In this document: piece by piece, positions 33,384 to 42,165 of the stretch | How positions within the stretch are numbered: the stretch's first letter is position 1 | Layout of the letters: each line of letters begins with the position of its first letter | Origin: Bacteroidales bacterium | GTDB lineage: Bacteria > Bacteroidota > Bacteroidia > Bacteroidales > UBA932 | DNA length: 51,870 nucleotides | Direction: 5' to 3' | Assembly (NCBI GenBank): GCA_017509755.1 | Contig: JAFWOY010000003.1 | Coordinates: 1 to 51,870 of the forward strand | Notes under the pieces: generated by a model | Seen by the model: the letters and a program-made list of their open reading frames with translations, nothing else | Database searches by the model: none | What the model was told of the DNA's origin: nothing | Position numbers and translations under genes: made by a program

Positions 33384-34988
33384 ATGTACAATGGTCTGAA
33401 AGAATATGTGAAGTTTCTGGAGGAGAAGGGCGAACTGCGGCGGATTCCGGAATTCGTGGATCCGGTGCTGGAGATAGCCTGTGCCACGGATATCGAGTCG
33501 AAGAAGCCAGGTGGCGGCAAGGCGCTGCTCTTTGAAAATACCGGAACCGCTTTTCCCGTCCTGACGAACCTGATGGGTTCCGAGGCCAGGATCCGCTACG
33601 CTTTGGGAGTCGATGCACTGGATGACATCGGCGTGAAGATCGATGCTCTGATCGATTGTGTGCGGGGTGAGGAGCAAGGTCTTATGGGCAAATTTAAGAT
33701 GCTGTCCTCGTTGAACCGGATGGCTTCCTGGCAGCCGCGGAATCACAAAGGGCATGCCCCGTGTCAAGACGTGGTCCAATATGCACCGCAACTGAGCCAG
33801 CTCCCGGTCTTGCAGAGTTGGCCGCAAGAAGTTGGCCGCTGCCTCGCGAGGCCGCTTGTCCATACGGTAAGTCCTCTGACCGGCCTTCGCCATGTTGAAT
33901 TGTGCCGGATGCAGGTCGTAGACGAGGCTACCACGGGCATGTACTGGCACATACATACCCATGGTGCCAAGCATCTCCGTGAATGTACCCACCGGCTTCC
34001 TGTGGCTGTGTGCCTTGGCGGCGATCCTGTCTATTCGTATGTCGCAGCTGCCTCTTTGCCCGAGGATATGGATCCGTACACACTGGCCGGCGTCCTGCGT
34101 GGCAAGCCTGTGGAACTGGTCAAGTGTTTTACACAGGACCTCAAGGTCCCGGCTGATTGCGATTTCGTCATCGAAGGGTATGTCCAGAAGAGTGAGGACC
34201 CGTTCCTCGAGGGTCCGCTAGCATGCCCTACCGGGTTTTATTCGCAGCCCGATCTGTCTCCGAAATTCCATATCACGTGCATATCGCATCGTTTTGATGC
34301 TATCTACCCCGCCACGGTCCCTGGAATACCGCCGACGGAAGATAAGTATATCCAGGAAGCCATCGGAAAGTTATGCCTCGCCACCGTCCGACGAGCCGTC
34401 GCACCCGAGATCGAGGACCTGTTTCTCCCGGAGGAAGGAGCCGGCTCCGGTTTCCTCCTTGTCAAGATCCGCAAGGATTTTGAAGGACAGGCTTTCAAAG
34501 CCGCCCATGCTTTGTGGGGTACCCGCCAATTGATGGACAACAAGTTCCTCCTGTTTTTCGACGAGGATGTCGAAATCCGGAACTGGAACAGTGTCTGCGA
34601 GGCGATTTGCCGCAACGTGGATGTGGCGCGCGACCTGCTGTTCAGCCGGGGGCCGCTTCCTGTGTGTGACCATGCGGCATCTGATAAAGGTTTGGGCGGC
34701 AAGTTGTGCGTGGATGCTACCCGAAAGGAGAAGACCTTTGAGGGGCGGAGACTTGAACAGGTTGTCCAGGTCCTTTACGATGAAAAGGAAAGGAATGCTG
34801 ACCACTCGCGGAAGCTTTGGCTGTTGGGCGCAAACTGTGATCCGGTGCGTGATGGCCGTGTGCGTGAGCATTTGATCCTGGACGCAATGGCCAAACGGAA
34901 CGGCCCGGCATCCGGGCACAACTGGCCCGAGCCCGTGTCGCAGGATCCCGCCTTGACAGCCCGGCTGAACGAACGTTTGAAAGACTGA
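33384..34988 (+). CDS. UbiD-family decarboxylase
   Basis: A 534-aa protein from ATG 33384; an upstream TTG at 33366 is possible, but the family start (LKEYVKFLEEKGELRRI) supports the ATG. Motifs of the prenylated-FMN-dependent UbiD family: GKALLFENTGTAFPVLTNLMGSEARI, HMHTHGAKH-like MYWHIHTHGAKHLRE, RLPVAVCLGGDPVYSYVAAASLPEDMDPYTLAGVLRGKPVELVKC and DFVIEGYV..EGPLACPTGFYS. These enzymes decarboxylate aromatic or alpha,beta-unsaturated acids; in Bacteroidota the relative is the menaquinone-pathway decarboxylase. Cofactor supply needs UbiX, which is not in this window. The LOG-family gene follows after 4 bp, so the two are co-transcribed. Confidence 0.9.
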   Translation: MYNGLKEYVKFLEEKGELRRIPEFVDPVLEIACATDIESKKPGGGKALLFENTGTAFPVLTNLMGSEARIRYALGVDALDDIGVKIDALIDCVRGEEQGLMGKFKMLSSLNRMASWQPRNHKGHAPCQDVVQYAPQLSQLPVLQSWPQEVGRCLARPLVHTVSPLTGLRHVELCRMQVVDEATTGMYWHIHTHGAKHLRECTHRLPVAVCLGGDPVYSYVAAASLPEDMDPYTLAGVLRGKPVELVKCFTQDLKVPADCDFVIEGYVQKSEDPFLEGPLACPTGFYSQPDLSPKFHITCISHRFDAIYPATVPGIPPTEDKYIQEAIGKLCLATVRRAVAPEIEDLFLPEEGAGSGFLLVKIRKDFEGQAFKAAHALWGTRQLMDNKFLLFFDEDVEIRNWNSVCEAICRNVDVARDLLFSRGPLPVCDHAASDKGLGGKLCVDATRKEKTFEGRRLEQVVQVLYDEKERNADHSRKLWLLGANCDPVRDGRVREHLILDAMAKRNGPASGHNWPEPVSQDPALTARLNERLKD

Positions 34989-34992
34989 TGAA

Positions 34993-35550
34993 ATGAAGAA
35001 TATTGCTGTCTATCTGGGGTCTGCCCCCGCCTGCAAGGACGTTTACAAAGGCCTTGCCTACGAAATGGGTTATCGCTTGGCCGCTGCCGGTATGACGCTG
35101 GTGTATGGGGGTGCGGCTGTCGGTACGATGGGCGCTCTGGCCGACGGGGCCAAGGCGGCTGGCGGTGCGGTCATCGGTGTGTTTCCAAAGGGATTCCAAG
35201 GCACGAAGGAAGTGCGGGAAAGCGGGATTCCCGTTGTCCGGCAGAATCTGACCCGGTTCATCGAGACCGCCGATTTCGCGGAGCGCAAACAAGTAATGGA
35301 AGACCTGAGCGAGGCCTGCATCGTCATGCCGGGCAGTTTCGGCACGATGGACGAACTGTTCACGTACGCTTGCAACCGGGCCATCGACAAGCATACGAAA
35401 CCCATCTTCCTCTTCAACTTTGAAGGCTACTACGACCCGCTGAAACAGTTGCTGGCCAACATGCAGGAAGCAGGGTTCATGAAACCTTTCATGGCCGCGG
35501 CCATTACTTTCTGTGACACGATTGAGGAGATTCTCGCGTCGCTTTCCTGA
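34993..35550 (+). CDS. LOG/TIGR00730-family protein with altered PGGxGT motif
   Basis: A 185-aa Rossmann-fold protein of the LOG (lysine decarboxylase-like) family: MKNIAVYLGSAPACKDVYKG, LVYGGAAVGTMGALADGAKAAGGAVIGVFP and IETADFAERKQVMEDLSEACIVMPGSFGTMDELF. Characterised members release adenine-type bases from nucleotide 5'-monophosphates (cytokinin phosphoribohydrolase). The hallmark PGGxGTxxE reads PGSFGTMDE here: the second Gly is Ser, while Thr and Glu are kept. It may still be active. It is co-transcribed with the UbiD gene, and its stop is 6 bp from the stop of the convergent dehydrogenase gene. The biological substrate is unknown. Confidence 0.85.
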   Translation: MKNIAVYLGSAPACKDVYKGLAYEMGYRLAAAGMTLVYGGAAVGTMGALADGAKAAGGAVIGVFPKGFQGTKEVRESGIPVVRQNLTRFIETADFAERKQVMEDLSEACIVMPGSFGTMDELFTYACNRAIDKHTKPIFLFNFEGYYDPLKQLLANMQEAGFMKPFMAAAITFCDTIEEILASLS

Positions 35551-35556
35551 TACTGT

Positions 35557-38385
35557 TTATTTCCGGGTGTCGATCCCGGCGGCATGGGCGACTAGATAAA
35601 CGATTGACTTGAAGACCAGACCGCTGTTGCGGGAGAGGCCGACCTCGCAGGTGCGGCTGACAGCGTATCCTTCGTCACAGCCCTCCACTTGGCGTTTCAG
35701 GTCGCGCAGACCGTGTTCGTTGAGTTCGGGGAAGAGGAAACCGCGGTCGCCGGCGAAGCCGTCGCAATTGGAATCGACCACTACAACTTCGCGCGCACAA
35801 CGCTCCGCGACCCGTTTCAGGCACGGATCCACGCCCATCTTCTTGGCCGAGCAGACGGCGAACACCGCCACCTTTTCGTCCAGCGGCTTGATCGGCAGCG
35901 CATCCATCACGAACCGTTCGATAAACTCAGCCGGTTCATACAAAGGCAGCACATCACCGAAGTTTGCCTTCATGGTATAAAGGCACGGACTCATGTCGCA
36001 AAGAATCGGATACCGTCCATTTTCCGAGGCTGTCAGCAATGCCGCTTTCAACGTGTCCGAAGCCTTTTGTCCTGCCTCGACATAGCCTTTGCTCGAGAAG
36101 AGCATGCCGCAGCACAGCGAATCCATTTTCTCTGGATAGATAATCTGATAGCCAGCCGCTTCCAACAAGGATGCCGTGACGCGGGTCACCTCCGCCTCTT
36201 CGGAGTAGGCCTTTGTGGTGCCCATGCTGCGCGTGATGCAGGATGGGAAATAGACCACCTTGCGCTCGCGCACCGGGGAATCGACCGGCACGAACTTGCG
36301 GGCGCCGGTCGGCATATACTCGTTCCAAAGCGGCAGCGCTCCGCCAGTCAGCCTGCGCAGTCCGCGGGCCAGGGCGCCGAAAACGCGCTTTCCGAAGAGC
36401 AGGCGCAGTGTATGGATGCATTTCAGGAATCCGCGCAGCACGGACGTGACGCCGGCCATGTGGGTGGCCAGCCAGACAGCCCGCTTTTCGCCACGCGGCG
36501 AATGGCTTTCATGCCGGAACTCCTTGATCAGTTTGCCCGCATCCGCACCGACTGGGCAGTGCAGGTTGCACAGGCTGTCGGTCGCGCAGGTCTGCTCACC
36601 CGCATAGCGGAAAAGCTTCTGCATCTCTGCGGCGCGGTGCGGCTCTTCGCCGGAAGCCTTCAGGCGCTCGATTTCGCGGAACGCGGCAACCCGCTGGCGC
36701 GGTGAGAGTGTGAGTCCTTCCGCTACGCAGTAGCCCTCACAGAAGCCGCACTCCATGCATTTATCGACAATCTGGCGGGTGGAGGGAATGGGTTTCAGAT
36801 TCGAGATGTGGGCGAGGGGATCGGTATTCAGGATTACACCAGGATTGAGCAGTCCTTTGGGATCGAACAGGGTCTTGACACGCTGCATCAGCATATAGGC
36901 CTGCTTGCCCCACTCGTATTCCACGAACGGTGCCATGTTGCGGCCTGTTCCGTGTTCGGCTTTGAGCGAGCCGTCGTAGCGGTCCACCACGAGTTTGACC
37001 ACGTCGTCCATGAACTTCTTGTATTTTTCCACTTCGGCCGCCGTGGCAAAGTCCTGGTTGAACATGAAATGGAGGTTGCCGGCCAGTGCGTGCCCGAAGA
37101 TGACGGCGTCGGCATAGCCATCGGCTGCAAATACCTCGCGCAGGCGCACGGTGGCTTCCGCCAGCTTCTCGATGGGGAAGCAGATGTCTTCGATGATGGC
37201 GGTGGTACCGCTGCGCCGCATACCGGCGACGGTGGGCAACATCTCTTTGCGCAGTTTCCACATCGTGGCCTGCTCCGCTGCATCGGTCGTAAAAGCAAAA
37301 GGAAGTTCCGTGGCCACGTTCCCGATGCCTGCTGTAATGGCAGCAACTCTCTCCGAGAGTTCTTCCGCCGTCGCTGCGCGCGTCTCCACCAGCAATACGC
37401 AGCTTTCCGGCCCGATGGTCTTGAGGAAGGCCGGAATGCCGGGCGTCTGGTCCACGCTGCGGACGCCGGCGCGGTCAATGAGTTCTACCGCCGAGACAAG
37501 TCCTTGTGCCTTGAGGATCTGCACCGCCTCGCAGGCGAGCGCAATGTTCGTATAGGTAATCATTGCCAGCGCCTTGTGCTTGTGCTCCACCACGGTGTTG
37601 TAGGTGATGTCGGAAATGAAAGCCAGCGTGCCTTCCGATCCGATGACCAAGTGCTTGACGATATCGATCGGATCGCTGTAATCGACAAAAGCGTTCAGCG
37701 AATAGCCCGTCGTGTTCTTGATCTTGTATTTGCGGCGGATGCGGGCCGTGAGTTCTGGGTCGGCGGCGATTTCAGCGGCAATCCCGGCGATGCCTTCCAA
37801 AAAAGCCGCATGGGATGTGCGGAAGGCGGCACAGGAAGCCGGGTCCGCCGTATCCAGTACGGTGCCGTCGGGCAGAATGATACGGATGTCCGCAATGGTT
37901 TTGTAGGAGTTCTCTGACGTTCCGCAACACATGCCGCTGGCGTTGTTGGCTGCGATGCCGCCGATCATGGCGGAGTCGATGGAAGCGGGATCCGGGCCGA
38001 TTTTCCGGCCATAGCGCACCAGATAGGTGTTGGCGCGACCACCCCGGATACCCGGCTGGAGACGGATTTTCCGTCCTTCGTCGAGTACCTGCCAGCCCTG
38101 CCAGCCGTGCGAGACGATCACCAGCACGGAGTCACTCAGCGCCTGCCCCGAAAGGGAAGTGCCGGCCGCCCGGAACGTGACAGGAATACCCTGCCTGTCA
38201 GCTTGTTGCAGGATGGCTGTTATTTCCTGCTCGTTCCGCGCCCGGATGACAAGTTTGGGAATGAGCCGGTAAAAGGAAGCATCCGTGCCATAGGCGAGGG
38301 TGCTGAGCGCATCGTGGAACATCCTTTCTTTCGGGATGATCGGAAGCAGCGCTTCGTAAAACGATTTGTATTCTCCGTGGATCAT
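35557..38385 (-). CDS. FAD-linked oxidase / Fe-S D-2-hydroxyacid (D-lactate) dehydrogenase
   Basis: A 942-aa fused dehydrogenase. Residues about 40-260 are the FAD-binding PCMH domain (VTFRAAGTSLSGQAL, IGGIAANNASGMCCGTSENSY), and 270-530 the FAD-oxidase C-terminal domain (FGHALAGNLHFMFNQDF, EHGTGRNMAPFVEYEWG). Next come two Fe-S motifs (CMECGFCEGYC and CATDSLCNLHCPVG) and a C-terminal heterodisulfide-reductase-type part with CCGMLFSSKG. Such GlcD-GlcF-like fusions oxidise D-lactate or another 2-hydroxyacid and pass electrons to quinone at the inner membrane. It is the last gene of a long minus-strand operon and overlaps the gene before by 4 bp. D-lactate is the most likely substrate but is not proven. 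Confidence 0.88.
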   Translation of the reverse strand: MIHGEYKSFYEALLPIIPKERMFHDALSTLAYGTDASFYRLIPKLVIRARNEQEITAILQQADRQGIPVTFRAAGTSLSGQALSDSVLVIVSHGWQGWQVLDEGRKIRLQPGIRGGRANTYLVRYGRKIGPDPASIDSAMIGGIAANNASGMCCGTSENSYKTIADIRIILPDGTVLDTADPASCAAFRTSHAAFLEGIAGIAAEIAADPELTARIRRKYKIKNTTGYSLNAFVDYSDPIDIVKHLVIGSEGTLAFISDITYNTVVEHKHKALAMITYTNIALACEAVQILKAQGLVSAVELIDRAGVRSVDQTPGIPAFLKTIGPESCVLLVETRAATAEELSERVAAITAGIGNVATELPFAFTTDAAEQATMWKLRKEMLPTVAGMRRSGTTAIIEDICFPIEKLAEATVRLREVFAADGYADAVIFGHALAGNLHFMFNQDFATAAEVEKYKKFMDDVVKLVVDRYDGSLKAEHGTGRNMAPFVEYEWGKQAYMLMQRVKTLFDPKGLLNPGVILNTDPLAHISNLKPIPSTRQIVDKCMECGFCEGYCVAEGLTLSPRQRVAAFREIERLKASGEEPHRAAEMQKLFRYAGEQTCATDSLCNLHCPVGADAGKLIKEFRHESHSPRGEKRAVWLATHMAGVTSVLRGFLKCIHTLRLLFGKRVFGALARGLRRLTGGALPLWNEYMPTGARKFVPVDSPVRERKVVYFPSCITRSMGTTKAYSEEAEVTRVTASLLEAAGYQIIYPEKMDSLCCGMLFSSKGYVEAGQKASDTLKAALLTASENGRYPILCDMSPCLYTMKANFGDVLPLYEPAEFIERFVMDALPIKPLDEKVAVFAVCSAKKMGVDPCLKRVAERCAREVVVVDSNCDGFAGDRGFLFPELNEHGLRDLKRQVEGCDEGYAVSRTCEVGLSRNSGLVFKSIVYLVAHAAGIDTRK

Positions 38386-39881
38386 AACAAGGGTAACAAT
38401 TCTTTCAGTTCGGTAACACTGATGTCTTTGGCGATGATGATGCCCGTTTCGTCCAGCAGATAGAGGTGCGGGACATATTCCAGGTCGTAAAGGGTTCGCA
38501 TCTCGCTGGTATTGTCAAAATCACTCAGGAACTTCCAATGGGAAGGCCATTGCTTGCAGACGAATTTCTTCCATTTGTCCTTTTCCTGCCCGACATAGAC
38601 CATCACCACCTGGATATCCATGTCGTACAAGTCACTTCGAAGTTGCTTGAGCGCTTCGAATTCTTTCTGGCACTGCTGGCAATCGATGAGATGGAAGAAG
38701 ATGAGTGTGCCATAATGACGTTTGTCATACAGCGGTTTCTTCTTGCCCCGCCGGTTTTGCAGTTCGAGATTGGGGGCTTTGGCTCCGGCGGGATTGAGGC
38801 GCGCTTTGGCCAATGCCAGGACTGTGCGGTCCACGAATTCCGGCGACCATAATTCAGGTTCACCGACGATATAGGTTTCCGCGATATGGAGCGCTCCCTG
38901 CTGTTTGGGGAAACTGTCGCTGCTGCGGAGATAATTGAACAGGTTGAGAAAGACTTCGGCCCGGAGGGCGGGATTGCCGGCCGTCCGTTCCGCGAAGGCG
39001 TCGATGAAGCCTTCCACATGTTCGACCGTCAGGGGGTTGAAAGCGTCAAAAACGTTGTCGAACAGATTCTTGTATTGAAGCACAAGGGCCTGGTCCATGT
39101 CCAGCATGTGTGCCAGGGCTTCGGTGTCGAGTCCGCGTCCCCGGATGTAGTTCTGGCTGTCCAGCAGGAACAACATCGGGGTGGAGAGCACGGCATATTT
39201 CTTATGGAAACCGGTCGCAGCCTCGGGATCCCAAAGGTGGACGACCGTAACGGCGGGGTTGTCGATGCCCGCAAATGTTTCTGCCACATAGCGCATCCAG
39301 GCCTCCCGGTCGGATTGGGTATAGATGGCGAAAAAGAGGATCGGGTCGCCTTGGTAGTCGCGCAGCAGAGCGGCCAGCAGCGGCGCTTCTTTCCGGCAGG
39401 TGGCGCATTCCGTATCGTAAAAGAACAGGATCTTGTGAGTGGCTTCCGGGTCGCGGATGCTGGTCATCCTGCCGCTGGAATCCGCCATCTCAAGCGCCGG
39501 TGCCGGCTTGCCGACCAGCGAACTCCGGTTGAATTCGGCATAGGTGTAGAGGATGGGGTAGAGTTCCTCGTTTTCCAGTTTGAGCCGGCCGTTCAGGAAC
39601 CAGTTGTCGGCTATATGGACGGCGACGGCTTCATGGCCCATGATAGGCGAGGATGTAAAGTAGTCGAAAGCGAGACCGGCGGTCTTGGACTGTTGGGCCG
39701 GGTCTTGTTCCCCCACCGATTCGATAAGCTGGTCGACACGAAGGTTGATCGTGTCGACCGGCTTGTCGAGCAAGGTCTGGAGATAGGCGGTGACAGAGGG
39801 ATGGGTCACAGGCTGCTGCGCCGCCGCGCAGAAACACAACAGCCAGGACAGCAAGCCGGCGACCAGGGTCCTTCGTATCAT
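38382..39881 (-). CDS. Periplasmic protein with two TlpA-like thioredoxin domains (DUF5106-like N-terminus)
   Basis: A 499-aa exported protein (signal MIRRTLVAGLLSWLLCFCAAAQ). Residues 25-115 resemble DUF5106. A first thioredoxin-like domain (about 115-245) has the redox pair in FFYDTECATCRKEAPLL and the cis-Pro loop VLSTPMLFLLD. A helical linker follows, and a second domain (about 365-499) has FFHLIDCQQCQKEFEAL and VPHLYLLDETG. Both CxxC pairs are intact, so each could reduce or exchange disulfides in the periplasm. Two complete TlpA-like units in one chain are uncommon. The gene overlaps coaD and the dehydrogenase gene by 4 bp on either side, so translation of all three is coupled. Its partner proteins are unknown. 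Confidence 0.85.
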   Translation of the reverse strand: MIRRTLVAGLLSWLLCFCAAAQQPVTHPSVTAYLQTLLDKPVDTINLRVDQLIESVGEQDPAQQSKTAGLAFDYFTSSPIMGHEAVAVHIADNWFLNGRLKLENEELYPILYTYAEFNRSSLVGKPAPALEMADSSGRMTSIRDPEATHKILFFYDTECATCRKEAPLLAALLRDYQGDPILFFAIYTQSDREAWMRYVAETFAGIDNPAVTVVHLWDPEAATGFHKKYAVLSTPMLFLLDSQNYIRGRGLDTEALAHMLDMDQALVLQYKNLFDNVFDAFNPLTVEHVEGFIDAFAERTAGNPALRAEVFLNLFNYLRSSDSFPKQQGALHIAETYIVGEPELWSPEFVDRTVLALAKARLNPAGAKAPNLELQNRRGKKKPLYDKRHYGTLIFFHLIDCQQCQKEFEALKQLRSDLYDMDIQVVMVYVGQEKDKWKKFVCKQWPSHWKFLSDFDNTSEMRTLYDLEYVPHLYLLDETGIIIAKDISVTELKELLPLL

Positions 39882-40360
39882 TGTTCTCTCAGTTGCAGGT
39901 ATTTGTCGATATCGACATTCTTGGGAAGGAAACAGCGTGCGTTGCCGCCGTTGTTGAGGACGTCGCGTACGACGGTCGAGGAAATGAAGGAGTACTCGTG
40001 TCCGGCCGGGATGAAGATGCTCAGGATGTCCGGCGCCATCTTGCGGTTGGCCTGGGCGATGACGCTTTCCATCTCAAAGTCGGTGGTCGTGCGCAAGCCG
40101 CGAATGATGCAACTGACCCCCATTTCCTTGCAGAAATCGACGGTCAGCCCGCGGTAAGAGCAGACTTCTACGTTTTCCATGCCGGCTACGGCATCCTGGA
40201 TGATCTGCACCCGGAGGTCCGGATGGAAGAATCCACTTTTGGCACTGTTGTAGCCGACGGCTACGATCACCCGGTCGAACATGGTCAGCGCAGAGCGCAG
40301 AATGTCCATGTGACCCAGGGTAAAGGGATCAAAAGATCCCGGAAAAAGGGCTGTTCTCAT
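39878..40360 (-). CDS. coaD: Phosphopantetheine adenylyltransferase
   Basis: A 160-aa cytoplasmic enzyme of full length. It joins ATP and 4'-phosphopantetheine to dephospho-CoA, the fourth of five steps of coenzyme A synthesis. The nucleotidyltransferase motif FPGSFDPFTLGHMDIL (TxGH) and the C-terminal ISSTVVRD are clear, and VGYNSAKSGFF and IIRGLRTTTDFEME are family-typical. The start codon shares one base with the stop of the YD-repeat lipoprotein gene, and its stop overlaps the thioredoxin-domain gene by 4 bp. A universal gene is thus embedded in an envelope-protein operon and seems to lack its own promoter. Confidence 0.97.
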   Translation of the reverse strand: MRTALFPGSFDPFTLGHMDILRSALTMFDRVIVAVGYNSAKSGFFHPDLRVQIIQDAVAGMENVEVCSYRGLTVDFCKEMGVSCIIRGLRTTTDFEMESVIAQANRKMAPDILSIFIPAGHEYSFISSTVVRDVLNNGGNARCFLPKNVDIDKYLQLREQ

Positions 40361-42144
40361 TATCCTACGGCAGGCAGTTTAGCATAGATACCCTGAACGG
40401 TGGGGCCGTTGGTATCCCATTCAATCGTCCGGATGACGGCGAAACCGTCGAAGAAATAGATTTCATAGGAACGGCTGGTCTCATTCTCGTCATCCCAGAT
40501 ATAGCGATAGTACTCGGTCCGGAGTCCGTAATCGGTAAAATCATCCGTTGCGAAGTTGAGGGTACCCGCAGCCCCTGAACGGAGCACTTCGAAGTGGACA
40601 TCTTCCCAATTTTCCCCACAGCGGGAAACGTCCAGGGTGCCATGGGGGAAATCGCCGCCGAAAGCGAATTCGTAGCGGCCCACGATTTCCTCGGGTTTTG
40701 TCGCGAACGAATAGGTCTTCAACCCTTCACGGGTAGGGGTAAAGGTCGCTTCAATCTGTTCGGCGCCGTCCTGGAAGAGGGTACCTTCCCGAGCGCCTTC
40801 CCCTGCGGGGATGACCAACGACCAGGGGATGTCTCCGTTTTCCTTCAAGGCAACGACGTAGAGCGAGCGGTCTTCAGGATCCCGGGTGCCGACTGCGCGC
40901 CAGGTGTTTCCATCGACCGTTACTTCCCCGCACAGGATGTTTCCGTCCATCGAATAAGCCAGCCGGAGGTCGGCAGCGCCCGCCTTACCCGTAAAGCCAT
41001 AGTTCAGGCCCTGGTCTTCTCCCCGGTATTCGTATTTCCGGTGCGTGACCATCAACATGTCTTCCAGGTCATCCTCGCTTTCCAGCAGGGAGAAGTTGAA
41101 CGAAGGTCCTTCTGTCCGCTGGATCCAGTTGCCGAACGTGTCCAGTTCCTCGGGGAATTCCTTGGTCTTGAACGATTTTTCCTGGCCCAGGACCAGCTTC
41201 CGGGAAGTCCTCTCGCGGAGCGTGACACCGTCGGGATAGTAGGTGTAATCAATGACGTGCGTGGGATGGGTGGCTTCTCCTTCGAATGCCTCGTAATGGA
41301 TGACGTGTTCCTGCTTGTTGAAGGTGGATTCGTAGGTATGGGGATTGCCGTAGTTCTCGAAAGTCCGCTGATGCTTCAGTCCGTTCTGGTCAAAGAAAGT
41401 GGTGTCCCGCCGCTGAAGCTGGATTTCCCCTCCCTCTTCTTTGTTGTAGGAGGACGAGCCGATCAGTTCGTTGTTCTTGTCGTAACTGTAATAATTCCAA
41501 TACTCATAGCCGCTGACGGTGTTCTTGCTGTGAATGCCGGACTCCCGTCCCGCAGCGTCTATTTCGTAGGTCGTTATGTTGGTCGTCTCTCCATTGGAGA
41601 AGTTGGTGTTTTTCACCAGATGGCCTTTGCCGTCATATTCATTGACGGTTCCATAAGAACCGGAAGGTGTCTGCGTTGTCGAGGAAAGCTGGCGTCCGGC
41701 TTCATCGTAGGTGTACTCCGTGGTGGAATTCCAGGATCCGTCTCCCTGATAATAAGAAGCGGAAGCGATGCGGCCCTGGTCATCGTACTTGAAAAGCTGG
41801 TACGAATAGATTTGGTCGCCGGAGCCCCAGACCTGCTTGGTATAGCGGCCTTGCGCGTCTTTTTCGGACAAGTCTTCGTTGAGCCCTTCATCCTCATCGT
41901 AATCCGTGAGGGTCTGTTGCGCCGTCAGCTTGCCTTTCTCATTATACTCGTACCGGACCGAATAAGGTTCACCTTCGAAAGGGTATTCCGTGACCGTTAT
42001 CGCTTTGACAGGCCCCTTGAAATCAGTAGGGGCAGTCTGCTCTTCCTCCTCTTTGGATTGCTGGGTGGCCGGGTTCTCCTTGCAGCCGGAGCTCAGCAGC
42101 AGGCCTAGGATCAGCAGGGCAGATAAAAAGAATGTATTTCTCAT
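40360..42144 (-). CDS. YD-repeat-like lipoprotein
   Basis: A 594-aa lipoprotein (MRNTFFLSALLILGLLLSSGCKE, lipobox SSGC, followed by an acidic linker). Residues 45-330 hold about ten degenerate YD/RHS-type repeats, each near 20-25 residues with YxYDxxGR-type cores (YEYNEKGKLTAQQ, FKYDDQGRIASAS, YTYDEAGRQLSS). The last 250 residues form a separate beta-rich region ending in VQGIYAKLPAVG. No toxin domain is present, so it is not an RHS toxin. It is homologous over its whole length to the C-terminal two thirds of the protein encoded just upstream, a tandem duplication. The function is unknown; a surface or periplasmic scaffold is plausible. Confidence 0.8.
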   Translation of the reverse strand: MRNTFFLSALLILGLLLSSGCKENPATQQSKEEEEQTAPTDFKGPVKAITVTEYPFEGEPYSVRYEYNEKGKLTAQQTLTDYDEDEGLNEDLSEKDAQGRYTKQVWGSGDQIYSYQLFKYDDQGRIASASYYQGDGSWNSTTEYTYDEAGRQLSSTTQTPSGSYGTVNEYDGKGHLVKNTNFSNGETTNITTYEIDAAGRESGIHSKNTVSGYEYWNYYSYDKNNELIGSSSYNKEEGGEIQLQRRDTTFFDQNGLKHQRTFENYGNPHTYESTFNKQEHVIHYEAFEGEATHPTHVIDYTYYPDGVTLRERTSRKLVLGQEKSFKTKEFPEELDTFGNWIQRTEGPSFNFSLLESEDDLEDMLMVTHRKYEYRGEDQGLNYGFTGKAGAADLRLAYSMDGNILCGEVTVDGNTWRAVGTRDPEDRSLYVVALKENGDIPWSLVIPAGEGAREGTLFQDGAEQIEATFTPTREGLKTYSFATKPEEIVGRYEFAFGGDFPHGTLDVSRCGENWEDVHFEVLRSGAAGTLNFATDDFTDYGLRTEYYRYIWDDENETSRSYEIYFFDGFAVIRTIEWDTNGPTVQGIYAKLPAVG

Positions 42145-42165
42145 AGGGTTAAGTAGTTGGTCTGA

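Noticed and set aside
40325..40345. GGGATC/GATCCC hairpin near the coaD start
   Set aside because: It encodes the conserved GSFDPF motif of CoaD and is explained by coding sequence.
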